This document shows, one piece after another, positions 37,330 to 48,879 of a DNA stretch of 64,000 nt. Positions within the stretch are counted from its first letter, which is position 1, and each line of letters starts with the position of its first letter. The notes under the pieces were generated by a model, which searched no databases, was not told where the DNA came from, and saw only the letters and a program-made list of their open reading frames with translations. Source of the stretch: Megascapheus bottae (taxonomy: Eukaryota; Chordata; Mammalia; Rodentia; Geomyidae); NCBI GenBank assembly GCA_024803745.1, contig JANJXV010000013.1:15807501-15871500 (forward strand), written 5' to 3'. Position numbers and translations under genes: made by a program.

Positions 37330-38120
37330 TAAAATAACAAATATGAAACATTTTTTTAAAATCTAACTCTGATGTATGAACCTCTTGCTGTGATGATAGC
37401 TGATCTGATATTGCAGTTTGGATCTAGATAAAATCTTAGAATCATTTCTCTGTTACCCTGGACATTGATAGGAGACAAATTTGCTCATGTTTGGAGAGGA
37501 GATAGGAGGCTTAAATTTTGCCTGGAATTTCAGGGAAGAAAATGTAAAAGCTTGGGGAGAAGGGAGGGAGCACTCACTGAATAGAAGATGCTTCTCTTCT
37601 CTGTAGCTCGATTGACTTTACTGTAGTTCCAGCCAACAGACCAGCATCCTCAAGCACATCTCCTATGACATAAGCTTCTGAATAACCCCCAGATCCTAAG
37701 ACTCATTTGTTTGTATTGAGAGGAGAGGGGGTGAAATAATTAAGAGGATGACATCAGTTTTTCGGTGAGCTGGGCCAAGGAGAATGGTTTCCATGGGAAT
37801 AACACTCTTGGGCTCATATCCTTGATGTCACCATCCCTATCCATTAGAACATTAACACTTTCTTGATCAGGATCCCAAGCATACTGTACATAGTGCCCAT
37901 CCACAGTCATGGCCATAGACCTCTGAAAAATCTACAGACACTTGCTAGACTCAGTCAGTCATTCACTTACTGATACTTCCATTGAATCTTTTGAAGTTAA
38001 ACCCATCCCACCAAACACAAATACATTTCTACAACTGCCTGGAACTCTAGTCGTTAAACTTGCATCACCACTCATCAAGCATACGCTAAAATCCGTTAAT
38101 TAATACACTGATGATCATAG
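37330..38120 (-). promoter_or_regulatory. Candidate promoter and first exon of receptor C (block 3)
   Basis: This is the third member of the OR51 upstream block family, 1.6-2.4 kb upstream of receptor C. It keeps the GTGAGT donor on minus (near 37572-37578). A palindrome-like ATTCCCATGGAAA stands where block 1 has its EBF site. Similarity to block 2 runs over the whole block, so B and C look like a tandem duplication that included the promoter. Confidence 0.55.
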
Positions 38121-38944
38121 TTACTTGAGATGATGGGTATAATTTTGGAAAATATTTAGGCGGCTAGAGTAAACAGTCCATTTAAATATAACTTTTCTTA
38201 TTTATATGTTTCTACTTTACCATGAAACAATAATATATTGTCTTGACATGTTAGTTTCAAATGAATACCTAAGATGCAAAGGAAAGGAATACAGAAACTA
38301 CTTAATGTAAGTAGACAGTAAGAGAGATCATGGTTATCACAGTCATTGTTGAAACCCAAAAATGTAATCAAAGAAAAAGAGCAAGACAATATGAGCCTTC
38401 ACAACAAGCCTTTGGCTGAGATTCACTTTATTCCTCTCTTCCTTCCTTCATCATCAATTACAAAAATGACTGGCTTTCAGGACCTCAGGAAAAAAAGCAT
38501 TCTTTCTATTTTGTATTCTCACATAAGGCAGGTGCTATAAGGAAAAGTTAGGGTCACTCCCATAGTGCTAATCCTAAAAAGTCCTCAACCAAACACTGAC
38601 TTCCAAGTTTCATTTGGAACTCTTCCATATATTTTTATTTAATGTTGTTTTCTTCAAATGCAGTATTTTCTCTTATTTAAAAATGGCATGATACATAGTT
38701 CTCAGAAGCAAAACTAATGACCAAAAAAGTCCTTGCTTTGTTTATTCCTGTGTACTGTAGACCTGCCCCTAACTCTGAATTGTAATTCAGCAGACCTCAT
38801 GAATTGACTAGTTTTATGTTTGGGAGGGGGGTGGAAAACTTAGTAGTAATTTCTTGCTTCTGTCTTACCTACTGTGCACTTCCACCCCAGTGCTGAATGT
38901 TAATGAGGGGAGACACAGAATAGAAACTAAAGCCAGAACCTTGA

Positions 38945-39112
38945 TTTCTGTAGGGAAGGGAAGGGGATAAACAAGATGATTGGGAGGAGGTACAGTGAGG
39001 GAAAGTGGGAGCAAAACATGGGAAGGGGTATCAATGTTCAAGAAGTAATGTACCCACTACCTGATGAATGTAACTGTAACCCCTCTATACATCACCCCAA
39101 CAATAAATCTTC
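38945..39112 (+). mobile_element. LINE-1 3'-end fragment, diverged
   Basis: GGGGTATCAATGTTCAAGAA and a trailing CAATAAAT match the same L1 3' end as at 32903, with more substitutions. Confidence 0.65.
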
Positions 39113-39189
39113 ATTTCTGAGCCTTGTAGATCAGGCCTGTATGCCAGAAATAACTAAAGATCCAAAATACATTTGAAAAAAATACAAAT

Positions 39190-39385
39190 TCGGGCCAGGG
39201 TTTGGCCTAGTGGTAGAAAGCTTTCCTAGCATGCACGAAGACCCGGGTTCGATTCCTCAGTACCACATATATAGAAAAAAAGCTGAAAGTGGTGCTGTGG
39301 CTCAAGTGGTAGAGTTTTAGCCTTGAGAAAGTCCAAGGACAGTGTTCAGGTCCTGAGCTTAAGCCCAGGACTGGCAAAAAAATAC
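39190..39385 (+). mobile_element. ID-ID dimer SINE
   Basis: Full plus copy (GGGTTTGGCCTAGTGGTAGA; GGTTCGATTCCTCAGTACCA) with the A tail. ATACAAATTC flanks both ends (39180s and 39382-39391), a probable target duplication. Confidence 0.87.
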
Positions 39386-39539
39386 AAATTCATATCAATT
39401 GAGGTTCCAAGGAATTAATGTTGGGAATCCAGGGACTAAACAAGTGGTCAGAAGTGAGTCTTTGTGAGAGAAGGAGCAAGTCAAATGCTCAGGCATGTCT
39501 GACTGCCAGGCTCCTTTTCTTGAGAGGTCGTATAGATAC

Positions 39540-39755
39540 TTAGTGTGAGTCCCATGGCTTCAACTCAGGGCCTGGATATTGTCGGTGTTTGTGGCTCAAT
39601 GCCAGCACTTGACCACTTAATCCATCATTACCCTTCCAGCTTTTTGGAGATACGAGTCTCATGGACTTTCCAGCCCAGGATAACTTGGAGCCCTGATCCT
39701 AAAATCTCAAACTCTTGACTGGTCCAATTTACAAACATAAGCCACTGATGCCACG
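39540..39755 (-). mobile_element. 7SL/ID-dimer SINE, diverged
   Basis: Reverse copy: GGCTTCAACTCAGGGCCTGG at the ID side and CATAAGCCACTGATGCCACG at the 7SL side. Confidence 0.65.
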
Positions 39756-40014
39756 TTAAAGCATCTTTATTAGTGTCATGCTTTCCATCATTCACCCCAT
39801 CTTTCCCAACCTCATCCATCCCCTAAAGTTTACCTACTTGCATTCTCACATATTCAGATATATATAGATAGATATGCATTATATTTATAAATTGACATGT
39901 TGAATAGAAACCCATTGATGCAACTACTCAAAAAGAATGAAAGAAATTGAAAAGATGCACTGTACTCATAAATTGATATGTTGAATTAAAATCTGTGTTA
40001 AAGATAATAACCAG

Positions 40015-40180
40015 GGGCCAGGAGTTTGGTCTAGTGGAAGTGTGCTTGCCTAGCATGCACAAAGACCTTGGTTCAATTTCTCGGTACACAGAAAAGGCTG
40101 AAAGTGGTGGTATGGCTCAAGTGGTAGAGCTCTAGCCTTGAGAAAGCTCAGGCCTTGAGTTCAACCCCAGCACTGGCATT
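40015..40180 (+). mobile_element. ID-ID dimer SINE
   Basis: Plus copy (GGAGTTTGGTCTAGTGGAAG; GGCTCAAGTGGTAGAGCTCT) with a small internal deletion. Confidence 0.83.
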
Positions 40181-40633
40181 GATACTCTGGCCCGATGTTC
40201 AGATGCCTGATATCATGCTCATAAAAGCAGCATCTGGCTCTCTTAAGTTTCATAAATCATGAAACTCATTATTAGAAGGGGCAGGATATATTACTTCATA
40301 AGATTTGATCTGTTTATATATCCCCAAATCTATAGTAATGGAATAGGATATGATTAATCTTCAATTGCTTTAACTTATTATTTAAATTATATTTACTAAA
40401 GGGGTTTGGTTATTATCTTTTTCCTGGGGTAAAACCCATGGCAGCAGCACAGGAGCCCTCCCACAGTGGGGCCTTGCATTTAGTCAATGCTCAGCTGACA
40501 GGTTTTTAAAGCTGTTAATAATGCTGTATGTTTTATGAAATGTAGACTAATGGACAACACAGCACACAGGTGTTTTGGTCATTCCTAAGCACCATATTTG
40601 TATATGTAATGTTTACTATCACTCATATATATA

Positions 40634-40668
40634 TAATGTATATATGCATATATATATATATATATATG
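40634..40668. repeat. (TA)n microsatellite beside solo LTR
   Basis: Imperfect TA repeats that stop 4 bp before the LTR target duplication. Confidence 0.85.
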
Positions 40669-40677
40669 ATGTGACCC

Positions 40678-41188
40678 TGTTGCTTCTCTGGGGAGCAACT
40701 CAGGAACGGGGAGGTTCCTGAGATGCCCCGAAGCCGAGCAAGATGGTATCGGTGACCCAGCCCTCCCCCAATTACCGGGGAAGGAAAAACCACACTGAGT
40801 CAGGAGCAGTGTTAACCATGAAAGCGCATCAGATCTCTCCACTGTTCTCTGCTGCTCTGATCTGATCTCTCTTTATTGTGTCAGGCAATTAGTTATATAC
40901 TGTTGGGGTAAGAGAAGGTGGGCACTGGGAAGCTAGCCAATAGGAAGAGGGACACCATGCTACCATTAAGGGTCTGGGTGAGGCTCTCAGGTACTGGGCG
41001 GGACAAGGGCAGGAAAGCACAGGAGACTTGCGCTGCTGTGAGACCCACGAAGCTGCGGGGGGGCTCAATGGAGTCAAGTACACAGAGATGCCTTAAGAGA
41101 GATATGCAAGGACTGAATGACTGGCCAAAGCCCTTTAATTGCCGCTGAGCCAGAATCAGGCCTCAGAGATGGAGGTCAGGCCTCAACA
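40678..41188 (-). mobile_element. Solo LTR of a second ERVK-like family
   Basis: A 511-bp element is bounded by TGTTG and CAACA inverted ends with perfect 6-bp duplications TGACCC (40672-40677 and 41189-41194). Read on minus, it has an inverted CCAAT box (40937-40941), a TATA-like GTATATAA (about 40893-40900) and AATAAA (40872-40877), in promoter-to-poly(A) order. No internal retroviral sequence is present. It inserted beside a (TA)n tract. Its sequence is unlike the LTR at 23628. Confidence 0.87.
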
Positions 41189-41459
41189 TGACCCCTGTTG
41201 CATGGAAATTCAGTGGCATGTATAGTGTTAAAGAGAGAAGGACATGGAAAGAGCATATATAGTAAGAGAAAAAAAATAACCATGGAATTGTCTAGGTGCA
41301 TATTTCAACTTCCCTTGAAAATTCCTTATGGAAAATTTTCCTTAGCCTTTCCTTTCTTCTTTTTTAACCCATTCTTCTTAATTTTTCCTTGAAAGAAAAC
41401 ACACGAGCACTGTGGATGAAATCCCTAGAGCAGGCCTTCTGGGCTTTAGAGCTGAATAT

Positions 41460-41618
41460 CTTCATCAATAAATAGCCTCATTCTCCTTGGCAACAAAGGA
41501 AGCTAGAATGCCAAGCTGTACTTAGAATACGCACTGAGTCTAGGAAACTGAGAGAGGATAAATACTTTTTCTTATAGATAACACACTAAGACCTCATTCA
41601 TTCTTCAACATACATTCA

Positions 41619-41667
<49 letters not shown>

Positions 41668-41815
41668 CTTAAAAGATACAGATTTCATATCCCTAAGCAA
41701 ACCATTGCATTTGAAGTCACATGACCCATAAACTGCACTTCCATCACACTCACACCCACTAGCCTCACATTCAACCCACACATGGCCATCCTGTGAATAT
41801 ATGCCACTCACACAG
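41460..41815 (+). promoter_or_regulatory. Possible promoter and first exon of OR52D1-like copy 1
   Basis: The segment starts with a motif (ATCAATAAATAGCCTCATT, about 41465) that recurs at about 48883 upstream of copy 2, and ends in the same donor context (CACTCACACAG/GTATGT at 41815/41816). The two segments look like duplicated promoters with first exons. A (CA)n tract interrupts this one at 41613-41667. Confidence 0.4.
41613..41667. repeat. (CA)n microsatellite
   Basis: About 22 CA units inside the candidate first exon region of OR52D1-like copy 1. Confidence 0.95.
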
Positions 41816-41849
41816 GTATGTTCTCAAAATGAATTCTCACTTTGTTCTG

Positions 41850-42075
41850 TTTTGGTGACCATCCTGGGACTTGAAATTAGGGCCTGGGAACTGTCCTGAG
41901 ATTTTGTGCTTAACGCTGGAGCTTGATCATTGGAGCCACAGCTGCACTGCTGCCTTTTTTATTTTAACTTTTTATTTGGAGTTTTCTGCCTGGGCTGGCT
42001 TTGAAACCTTGATACTCAGATTTAAGCCTTCTGAGAAGCTAGGATTGTAGGTGTAGGCCACTGGTAGGTGCATGG
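41850..42075 (-). mobile_element. 7SL/ID-dimer SINE, diverged
   Basis: Reverse copy (CTGGGACTTGAAATTAGGGC; GGAGCCACAGCTGCACTGCT; GTAGGTGTAGGCCACTGG) just inside the proposed first intron of OR52D1-like copy 1. Confidence 0.68.
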
Positions 42076-42079
42076 TTCA

Positions 42080-43920
42080 AAATTAGTCTTAAAAATGGGT
42101 TCAGAGAAAGAACTTAGGATTCAAATATTTGATCCAGGAAGTTCTTAGGGACCAAACTGAAAACTCGAGCTTGTATAAGGACTTAGAGAGGGTGAGTGGG
42201 ACAAAAGAAAATTTTCATTCACACCATGATAGTATTTGAGCTCTGTGGCTCTCTTTGGATCTTTTCTCTGGAATACAAACTTGTTCACACCTCTCCCATC
42301 CAGTACCCACTTGTCAGTGCTCACAGAGGAAGAGCCTCCTTGCAACAACCATTTGAAATATTCTTTGCAGGATAAGAATAGGGTGGGAAGAAAATAACTC
42401 CAGCCCCTCCATTTTCCATCATGCATGTTTATTTCCTTCTAGGAACTGGAAACATCAGAGAAAATCTTGAGGCAAATAAAAGGTCATCTCTACTTTTACC
42501 GTCCTCGTTGGAAGGTAAAATGATTATAGGATTAGGTACCAGCATTGTTCAAAGTGCCTTGCAAAAGCGAGGTAGGAATTTACGTAATGGCAGTAGAACT
42601 TGAGTTAAGTGAGCTGAAAATACTAAGTTTGAATTAGGACACCTGAGAGCTGATTTGTGGGTGCCATTGTAGCAGTTTACACTCAGAACTTGAACTTCCC
42701 TAATGGGTAAGACGGACATGAGAATGGTTTTAAAATTATGTATTACTCTATGCATGGACTATTCTGCATTATTCTAATGCTTTGTTATGGGGCAAAGAGT
42801 TTGTGTTGTAAATTTTAATCCAGTGTACTTTACCCTTTCCTCAAGCACAAAAAAAAATGTGCAAAACAAAACAAAAAAGATTAAAAAGTTGCCACTTTCT
42901 AAGTTAGAAGTGAGGAACTGAAACTCAGGTCATAGAAATACATCAAAGCTCAGAGTGGAATCTCAGAGGCTCTTTGAAAATGTTGGAGGTTTAATCCCAG
43001 CATTTGTAGATGTCTAAACAAGTGCCAATGTCCTGTCATCCATACAACATTTTCCTACGTGTACAATAATGTATTGAAGGAGAATAGGTAGAAGGTACCT
43101 CTGTACAGAAAAGCAACACCTTTCACTCTTCCAGGATATCTTCATTGTTGGCAACACCAGGATCCTCTTCCCTCCCTATTATCCAACCTGGGTCTGCTGA
43201 TCAAGGCAGCACTTGCTCTGATGAGTAACAGGATGAAAAGCTGGCTTTGCAGGAGCTGGGAGTACTGTCTCCACAGATGGCATGCCTGACAGCTCATGTC
43301 CTACTCCACACTACAATTTCCAGATGGGTCCAAATTACTCTAGACATTCAATTAATGTTGCCTTGAATATACTTAGACCTACCTAACGTTTAGTATATTC
43401 AGATGACCTTTGATAAGATGTAAAAAGAAGCTATTTAATATATAATGTAAAAATATTTTACAAATATAGACTAAAAGTGAAAAGAATCTAGGAATCCTAA
43501 GCCAGAATGTTTAATTTTTGTTTACTAGAAATTTCAGAGTTTTTTCTTTCGGTGATGCTGAATAAAATCTTTAAGGACATAGTCATGGACAAAAGATAGA
43601 GGGTATAACTGCATAAAAATAGCCTTAGCATCCTATGATTTTGCAAAGTACTAAATACAATCAGTTAAAAAATAGCTAAGAGCTAAATTAGAAAGAAAAG
43701 ATATCTGGGAAGTAGGGAAACTTGCCCTGAAATTTAAAAACTAAAGAAGGAAAACACAAAGAACTGGCATTAACTGCCACCAGAAGTAATAAGTTCTTTT
43801 GGCTATTTGGACAGGAACAAATAATGGTAGATGTGTCAGGCTGAGGGTTAAATGTCCTGTAATGTTTATAAAGCCCATGATTAAATATGTGCAGAAGGAT
43901 GTGGAGAGAAAAAAGATAAA
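42080..43920. other. Probable OR52D1-like copy 1 intron; no gene seen
   Basis: AT-rich sequence without recognisable repeats or supported frames, inside the proposed first intron. Confidence 0.45.
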
Positions 43921-43924
43921 ACAA

Positions 43925-44006
43925 GAAGGGCAAGCTGGGTACCAATATACACCTGTCATTCTAGCTACTCAAGAGGCCAAGAGCTGAGGAGGGAGGAGAA
44001 GAGACA

Positions 44007-44078
<72 letters not shown>
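43925..44078 (+). repeat. SINE fragment followed by (GA)n microsatellite
   Basis: A short 7SL-like piece (CTGGGTACCAATATACACCT) leads into about 34 GA repeats (44010-44078). Confidence 0.75.
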
Positions 44079-44080
<2 letters not shown>

Positions 44081-44345
44081 TTCCCATAGGGCCTTGGAAG
44101 TGGCGGGAATGGTAACAAGCCCTGAGCATCTGCCTGAGGGCTCAGGTAGGCCTTGTGGGGGCTCCACGGTGGTGAGTGGCAGGTTCTGTGAGACGGAGTC
44201 CCAGCCGGCTGCTGGCTGGTTAGGCATGATGTGGATCCTCTGGGCATGTGGAGACGCTCTGAGGGATCTGGGGACATCTGGAGCTGAGCTGTGTACTGGC
44301 TGTGGGAGACGCCTGTGCTCACCTCACCTCTCAGTTTCATGTACT
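44079..44345. other. GC-rich patch of unknown origin
   Basis: A 265-bp stretch after the (GA)n array is far richer in G+C and CpG than its surroundings. It resembles no SINE, LTR or gene I know. It may be a worn LTR or a transduced segment. Confidence 0.35.
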
Positions 44346-45165
44346 TTCCAAAATGGTTTTCATCTACCTTGAGTATTTATCCCAAGAAACCTATGACTTC
44401 CTCAAGTACTTTCTCAAGTATTTAGAGCTCAGAACCCAGATGTGAAAAATAAAGAACTAATTCAACAAATTGTAGCGGCATGACAGGACTTACTGAGTCA
44501 AAAAACAAAACAAAAATATGAAGATGCTTATAAGACAGATGGAAAATATGCAAAGAAGAAATACACAGATTTCAAGAACAGCTTTCTGCAACTGAGTTGC
44601 TATCTTTAGAAAAAAGAAATCAAAGGAAAGCATAAAAAAAAGAGGGAGTTAACATGTCTTGGAAACCCCCCCCCAAAAAATTCGTTGAGCCTACAACATT
44701 TTTATAGCTGAAAACTTTCAACAAGCCGCAGGTGTTCCACCTAAGGAAAAACTGAGGACTTTAAATGATATGTGGGAAAATATGCCTGATTCTCAAAAGC
44801 AGGTGTTTTCAGCTTTCTGAAGACAATAGCATTGGTTATGATAATGAAATGAAATCTTGGGAAGGACGAATGATAGAAGTTGGAAGAAGTGATCTTGTAC
44901 GTCAAGGCAGGAAACAGTCCTCCACATTTGCTACTGAGAAAGAAAACTTCAAGGAAGACTGAGTTGTGTTCATGATGGTGAGGCACAAGAAGCCATAGGT
45001 CTCAATGCCTGATGTAACCTTAGAATAGATAAAGGTAGTAAGCATTTTGTATTCAGCTTCTTTTTCTTTAGCCCATGGATTTCAGCCAGTTGAACGTACT
45101 TTGTGTTAGTATTTGTAAAACCCAAACAGATGAAGGTCATGAAAAATTTTGTGTTTATAAGAGCC

Positions 45166-45415
45166 ATAGCCTGGCACAGTGGCTCATGCCTATTTTCCTA
45201 GTTTCTCAGGAGGCTGAGATCTGAGGATCACAGTTGAAAGCCAGCCCAGGGAACTAAAAAGTCCATTGAGAATCTTATCTCCAATTAATCACCAGAAAAC
45301 CAGAAGTGGTACTGTGGCTCAATGGGGTAGGACGTTAGCCTTGTGCTGAAGAGCTCAGGGACAATGCATAGTCCCTGAGTTCAAGTCCCACAACCAACCA
45401 AAAAAAAAAAAAACA
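45166..45415 (+). mobile_element. 7SL/ID-dimer SINE
   Basis: Full copy (CTGGCACAGTGGCTCATGCC to GAGTTCAAGTCCCACAACC) with an A13 tail. Confidence 0.86.
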
Positions 45416-46214
45416 GAGTCAAAATTCTTCCTGCAAATTTAGCAGGTAATTATTTTAGCTTGATAAAGGTAAATCAGACTGTGAAGAGTTTTTTTTTTTA
45501 ACACGGATGCTGATCATGTACAGGATAATCTCGCCTGTGCACCTCCCCACCATGGAGTCAGAGGCTTGTTTTCAAATTTCTCAATACTGTAGAAGCTAAG
45601 TGTTCTCTGATATAATTGTGCCGTTAAAAACAAATGCCAGAACTTATATCTGGGTAACTTCTAGTTCCTAGGTATAATCTGTATGTATTCAGAGTTGGCT
45701 ATACATTCAAGCACTGTCTAGTTTCAGTAACAATCTTTTATAAAAGGGACTGAGAGATTTATAAACCATTTTCTCATTGTCTTTTTCTTTTATTAAAGTG
45801 GAAACGAATTATGTATTCGATCTATGCATATTTTATATAGCATAGAATAAAACTTCTAATATTTCAAAAAGGAAAGAGAGAAAGGAAGAACGAAGGAAGG
45901 AAGAAAGAAGGAGAAGGGCAATATTAGAAAGATAAATATTAGCTTGATTTTTAATATACAGATAATTATATGCTTTAGACATAGACTGAAAGCCTCACTG
46001 CCCAATTGTACAGAAAGTATAAAGTGGGGGAAACATGGACTGTAGGTGATAGTTGAACCAGATGTTTGAAAGAGTTACTGACGCTGAAACAAAAACCTTT
46101 CTATTCACCATTGTATAATATTGTTTAACAGTGAGGTGAATGCAGTCATCCGACTGGGTAGATGGTGCTCCTTGGATAGACATCCTTGGATAGACACCTG
46201 ATTCGCCAAGAAGG

Positions 46215-47171
46215 ATGTCAGACTTGAACAGCAGTGACAACGGCCTCCCCACCACAGTCTTCCTGACAGGGATCCCAGGCCTGGAGTCTGCCCACTTCTG
46301 GATTGCCATCCCATTCTGTGCCATGTATATCGTAGCACTTGTGGGCAACGCTGCCCTCGTGCTGGTCATCAGAACTGCCAGCACTCTCCACACCCCCATG
46401 TACCTCTTCCTTTGCCTCCTCTCACTCGCTGACTTGGCTCTCAGCTCCACCACTGTGCCCAAGACACTGGCAATCCTGTGGTTCCATGCCAGTGAGATTT
46501 CCTTCGGGGGGTGTCTGGCCCAGATGTTTTGTGTGCATGCAATCTATGCTCTAGAGTCCTCGATTCTTCTGGCCATGGCCTTTGATCGCTATGTGGCTAT
46601 CTGCAACCCGCTGAGATACACGACCATTCTCAACCACACTGTCATAGGCCAGATTGTCTCCGTGGGGCTATTCCGTAGTATAGCTGTTGTCTCTCCCCTC
46701 ATCTTTTTGCTGAGGCGACTGCCCTACTGTGGCCACCGTGTCATGGCTCACACATACTGTGAGCATATGGGCATTGCCCGGCTGGCCTGTGCCAATCTCA
46801 CTGTCAATATTATCTATGGGCTGACCATGGCTCTGCTGGTCGTGGGTGTGGACTCCATCCTCATTGCCATTTCCTATGGCTTTATCCTTCGTGCCATCTT
46901 CAGTCTCCCATCCCATGATGCCCGACACAAGGCCTTAAGTACATGTGGCTCTCACCTAGGTGTCATCCTTGTCTTCTATTTCCCTGCCTTCTTCTCCTTC
47001 CTCACCCACCGCTTTGGCCACCAGCGAGTCCCCAAGCATGTGCACATCTTCCTGGCTAACCTCTATGTGCTGGTGCCTCCTGTACTCAACCCTGTCATCT
47101 ATGGGGTGAGAACCAAAGAGATTCGGGGTCGACTTCTGAGGCTGCTTCGTTTAGGAAAGACTTTAAGATGA
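46215..47171 (+). CDS. OR52D1: OR52D1-like olfactory receptor, copy 1
   Basis: This is an intact 318-codon class I odorant receptor, the same length I recall for human OR52D1. It begins MSDLNSSDNGLPTTVFLTGIPGLE with glycosylation at N5-S-S. It has LVGNAALVLVI in helix 1, LHTPMYLFLCLLSLADLALSS at helix 2, MAFDRYVAICNPLRY at helix 3, loop-2 cysteines in LPYC and HTYCEHMGIARLAC, KALSTCGSHLGV in helix 6 and PPVLNPVIYG in helix 7. By hand comparison it is about 96% identical in nucleotides (94% in protein) to the copy at 50109-51065. A candidate acceptor is the AG at 46130-46131, and a candidate first-exon donor is at 41815/41816. AATAAA at 47616-47621 may be its poly(A) signal. Both copies are equally plausible OR52D1 orthologues. 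Confidence 0.93.
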   Translation: MSDLNSSDNGLPTTVFLTGIPGLESAHFWIAIPFCAMYIVALVGNAALVLVIRTASTLHTPMYLFLCLLSLADLALSSTTVPKTLAILWFHASEISFGGCLAQMFCVHAIYALESSILLAMAFDRYVAICNPLRYTTILNHTVIGQIVSVGLFRSIAVVSPLIFLLRRLPYCGHRVMAHTYCEHMGIARLACANLTVNIIYGLTMALLVVGVDSILIAISYGFILRAIFSLPSHDARHKALSTCGSHLGVILVFYFPAFFSFLTHRFGHQRVPKHVHIFLANLYVLVPPVLNPVIYGVRTKEIRGRLLRLLRLGKTLR

Positions 47172-48879
47172 ACTCTGAACAAGAGTATGAGACACCCTCC
47201 CTGCCCCATAAAAATAGAACTGAAGATCTTGGCAAGGTAGTCATTACATAAAGTTAAACAGAGACCTCTGACAGGAGGTAGATGGCATCAGGTGAAAAAA
47301 AAAATGCTGGACATTGTCATTTACATTTTATTTTTCATGTTACTCAAAACCTATTTCTTTTTGCCTACCAATAACAGTGGATTTTAGAGGGACTTGGCTT
47401 TAGTTTGTAGCTTTAATTTATTTATTATGTTCAACCAATCTTTTCAAAACCCTCAGATTTACCAACAGCACTTGGCTGAGACGTCTGCCGAAGGTCGGTG
47501 CTGCTTTATGTCAGTAGCCTCTTGGAGCCTTGCTCAATCTTAGTTATGGACTAAATTCTTCACTGTAAAAACAAAGGTTATTCTGAAAGAAGTTATTCAT
47601 GGAGCAAAGGAAGAAAATAAAGGTCCTATTTGTTTCATTAGAAAAATTATTTCTAAACATATTAAAATTATTTATGAAATGTATAGATTTTTCGCTTGCT
47701 CATTATTTGTGTGTCCTTACAAAAATTGTATTATTCTAGGATAGTAAGTCTTTCTAGGATATAAAATGGTTATATTGAAAATATAAGAATGTTTAAATTT
47801 TCAATGTCAGTAGTTACAATATCAGGAAAATAATATCCATATTTCCCTGTTAAAAATTTTCTATTATGGTTTTTAGATGTCAAAATTTTTGAAGTCTTAT
47901 ATAACATTTTTAAATTATTTTAGGAAAACATACTTTTTTATATAGTATTGAAGTTTGACTTTGGGCTCTGTGCTTGCTTGACTGATGATCTACCATTTAG
48001 ACGTATTACTCATACTTCCAATCCTGGTTTGTGTTTTTCCATTTTATTTTGAGGTTTACTTGTCATTGTTGTTATTGTTTGGGGTTTTTTTGTTTTATTT
48101 TGTTTTTGAGACCAAGTATCACAGACTTTCTACCTTTCAAACAAATATACCCTATGTCTCAGCCCACTGAGCAGCCAAGATTACAAGTGTGAGCCACTGG
48201 TGCCAAGGTCTTAAACATTTTTAAATGTCACTAGCTCACATTACTTTGAGAAGCTAAAATGTATTCCAACCTAACAAAATGCATTGTTCTGAAGTGAAAG
48301 ATATGGAATTAGTTGATCCTCAAGGTATGCTTTAATGAAAATAAATCTTGAAACAATGACCTGATGGTTGACTGATGTCAAGGGAAACCAAAAATCAGGA
48401 CCACGTATTGCCTTATGAACCTGGAAGATAAATGAGCCATGATTAGAAACACCCTGGGCTTTGCTTAATACCTGGTATCAGTATCATGAAACCCTGCATT
48501 TATCCTTGAACATGCACTTTATAAGTAAAGTCTAATTCTTTATATCCATGCCCCATACCATAATTTTTACTACCACTCACACAGAATGCTAATGCATCTA
48601 GAACGGGTAAGCAGTCATGAAGACTCATAAAAGGGAAGAAATCAGAAGGAAACAGGGAAAGAAGACAGAAAGTACCAGACCAGAATAGAGAACAAAACAA
48701 CTACACTAGACATATATATATATATATATATAATGTTTGAAAAGTTACTGAAAATATTTCCTTATTCATTTCTTCCTCATTCATGCATTAATCATTTTCT
48801 TTGTCTTCTATGACAGATACACTGCAAGTCAAATCCTTAGGGAAAGACACTTATGTTTTCACACCTGACCTTTACATAC
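47172..48879. other. Intergenic, no gene seen
   Basis: The 3' flank of OR52D1-like copy 1: AT-rich, one 7SL fragment (48105-48215), a (TA)n run at 48712-48732, and no supported frame. Confidence 0.5.
48105..48215 (-). mobile_element. 7SL-half SINE fragment
   Basis: Reverse fragment recognised by CAGCCCACTGAGCAGCCAAG and GTGTGAGCCACTGGTGCCA. Confidence 0.6.
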
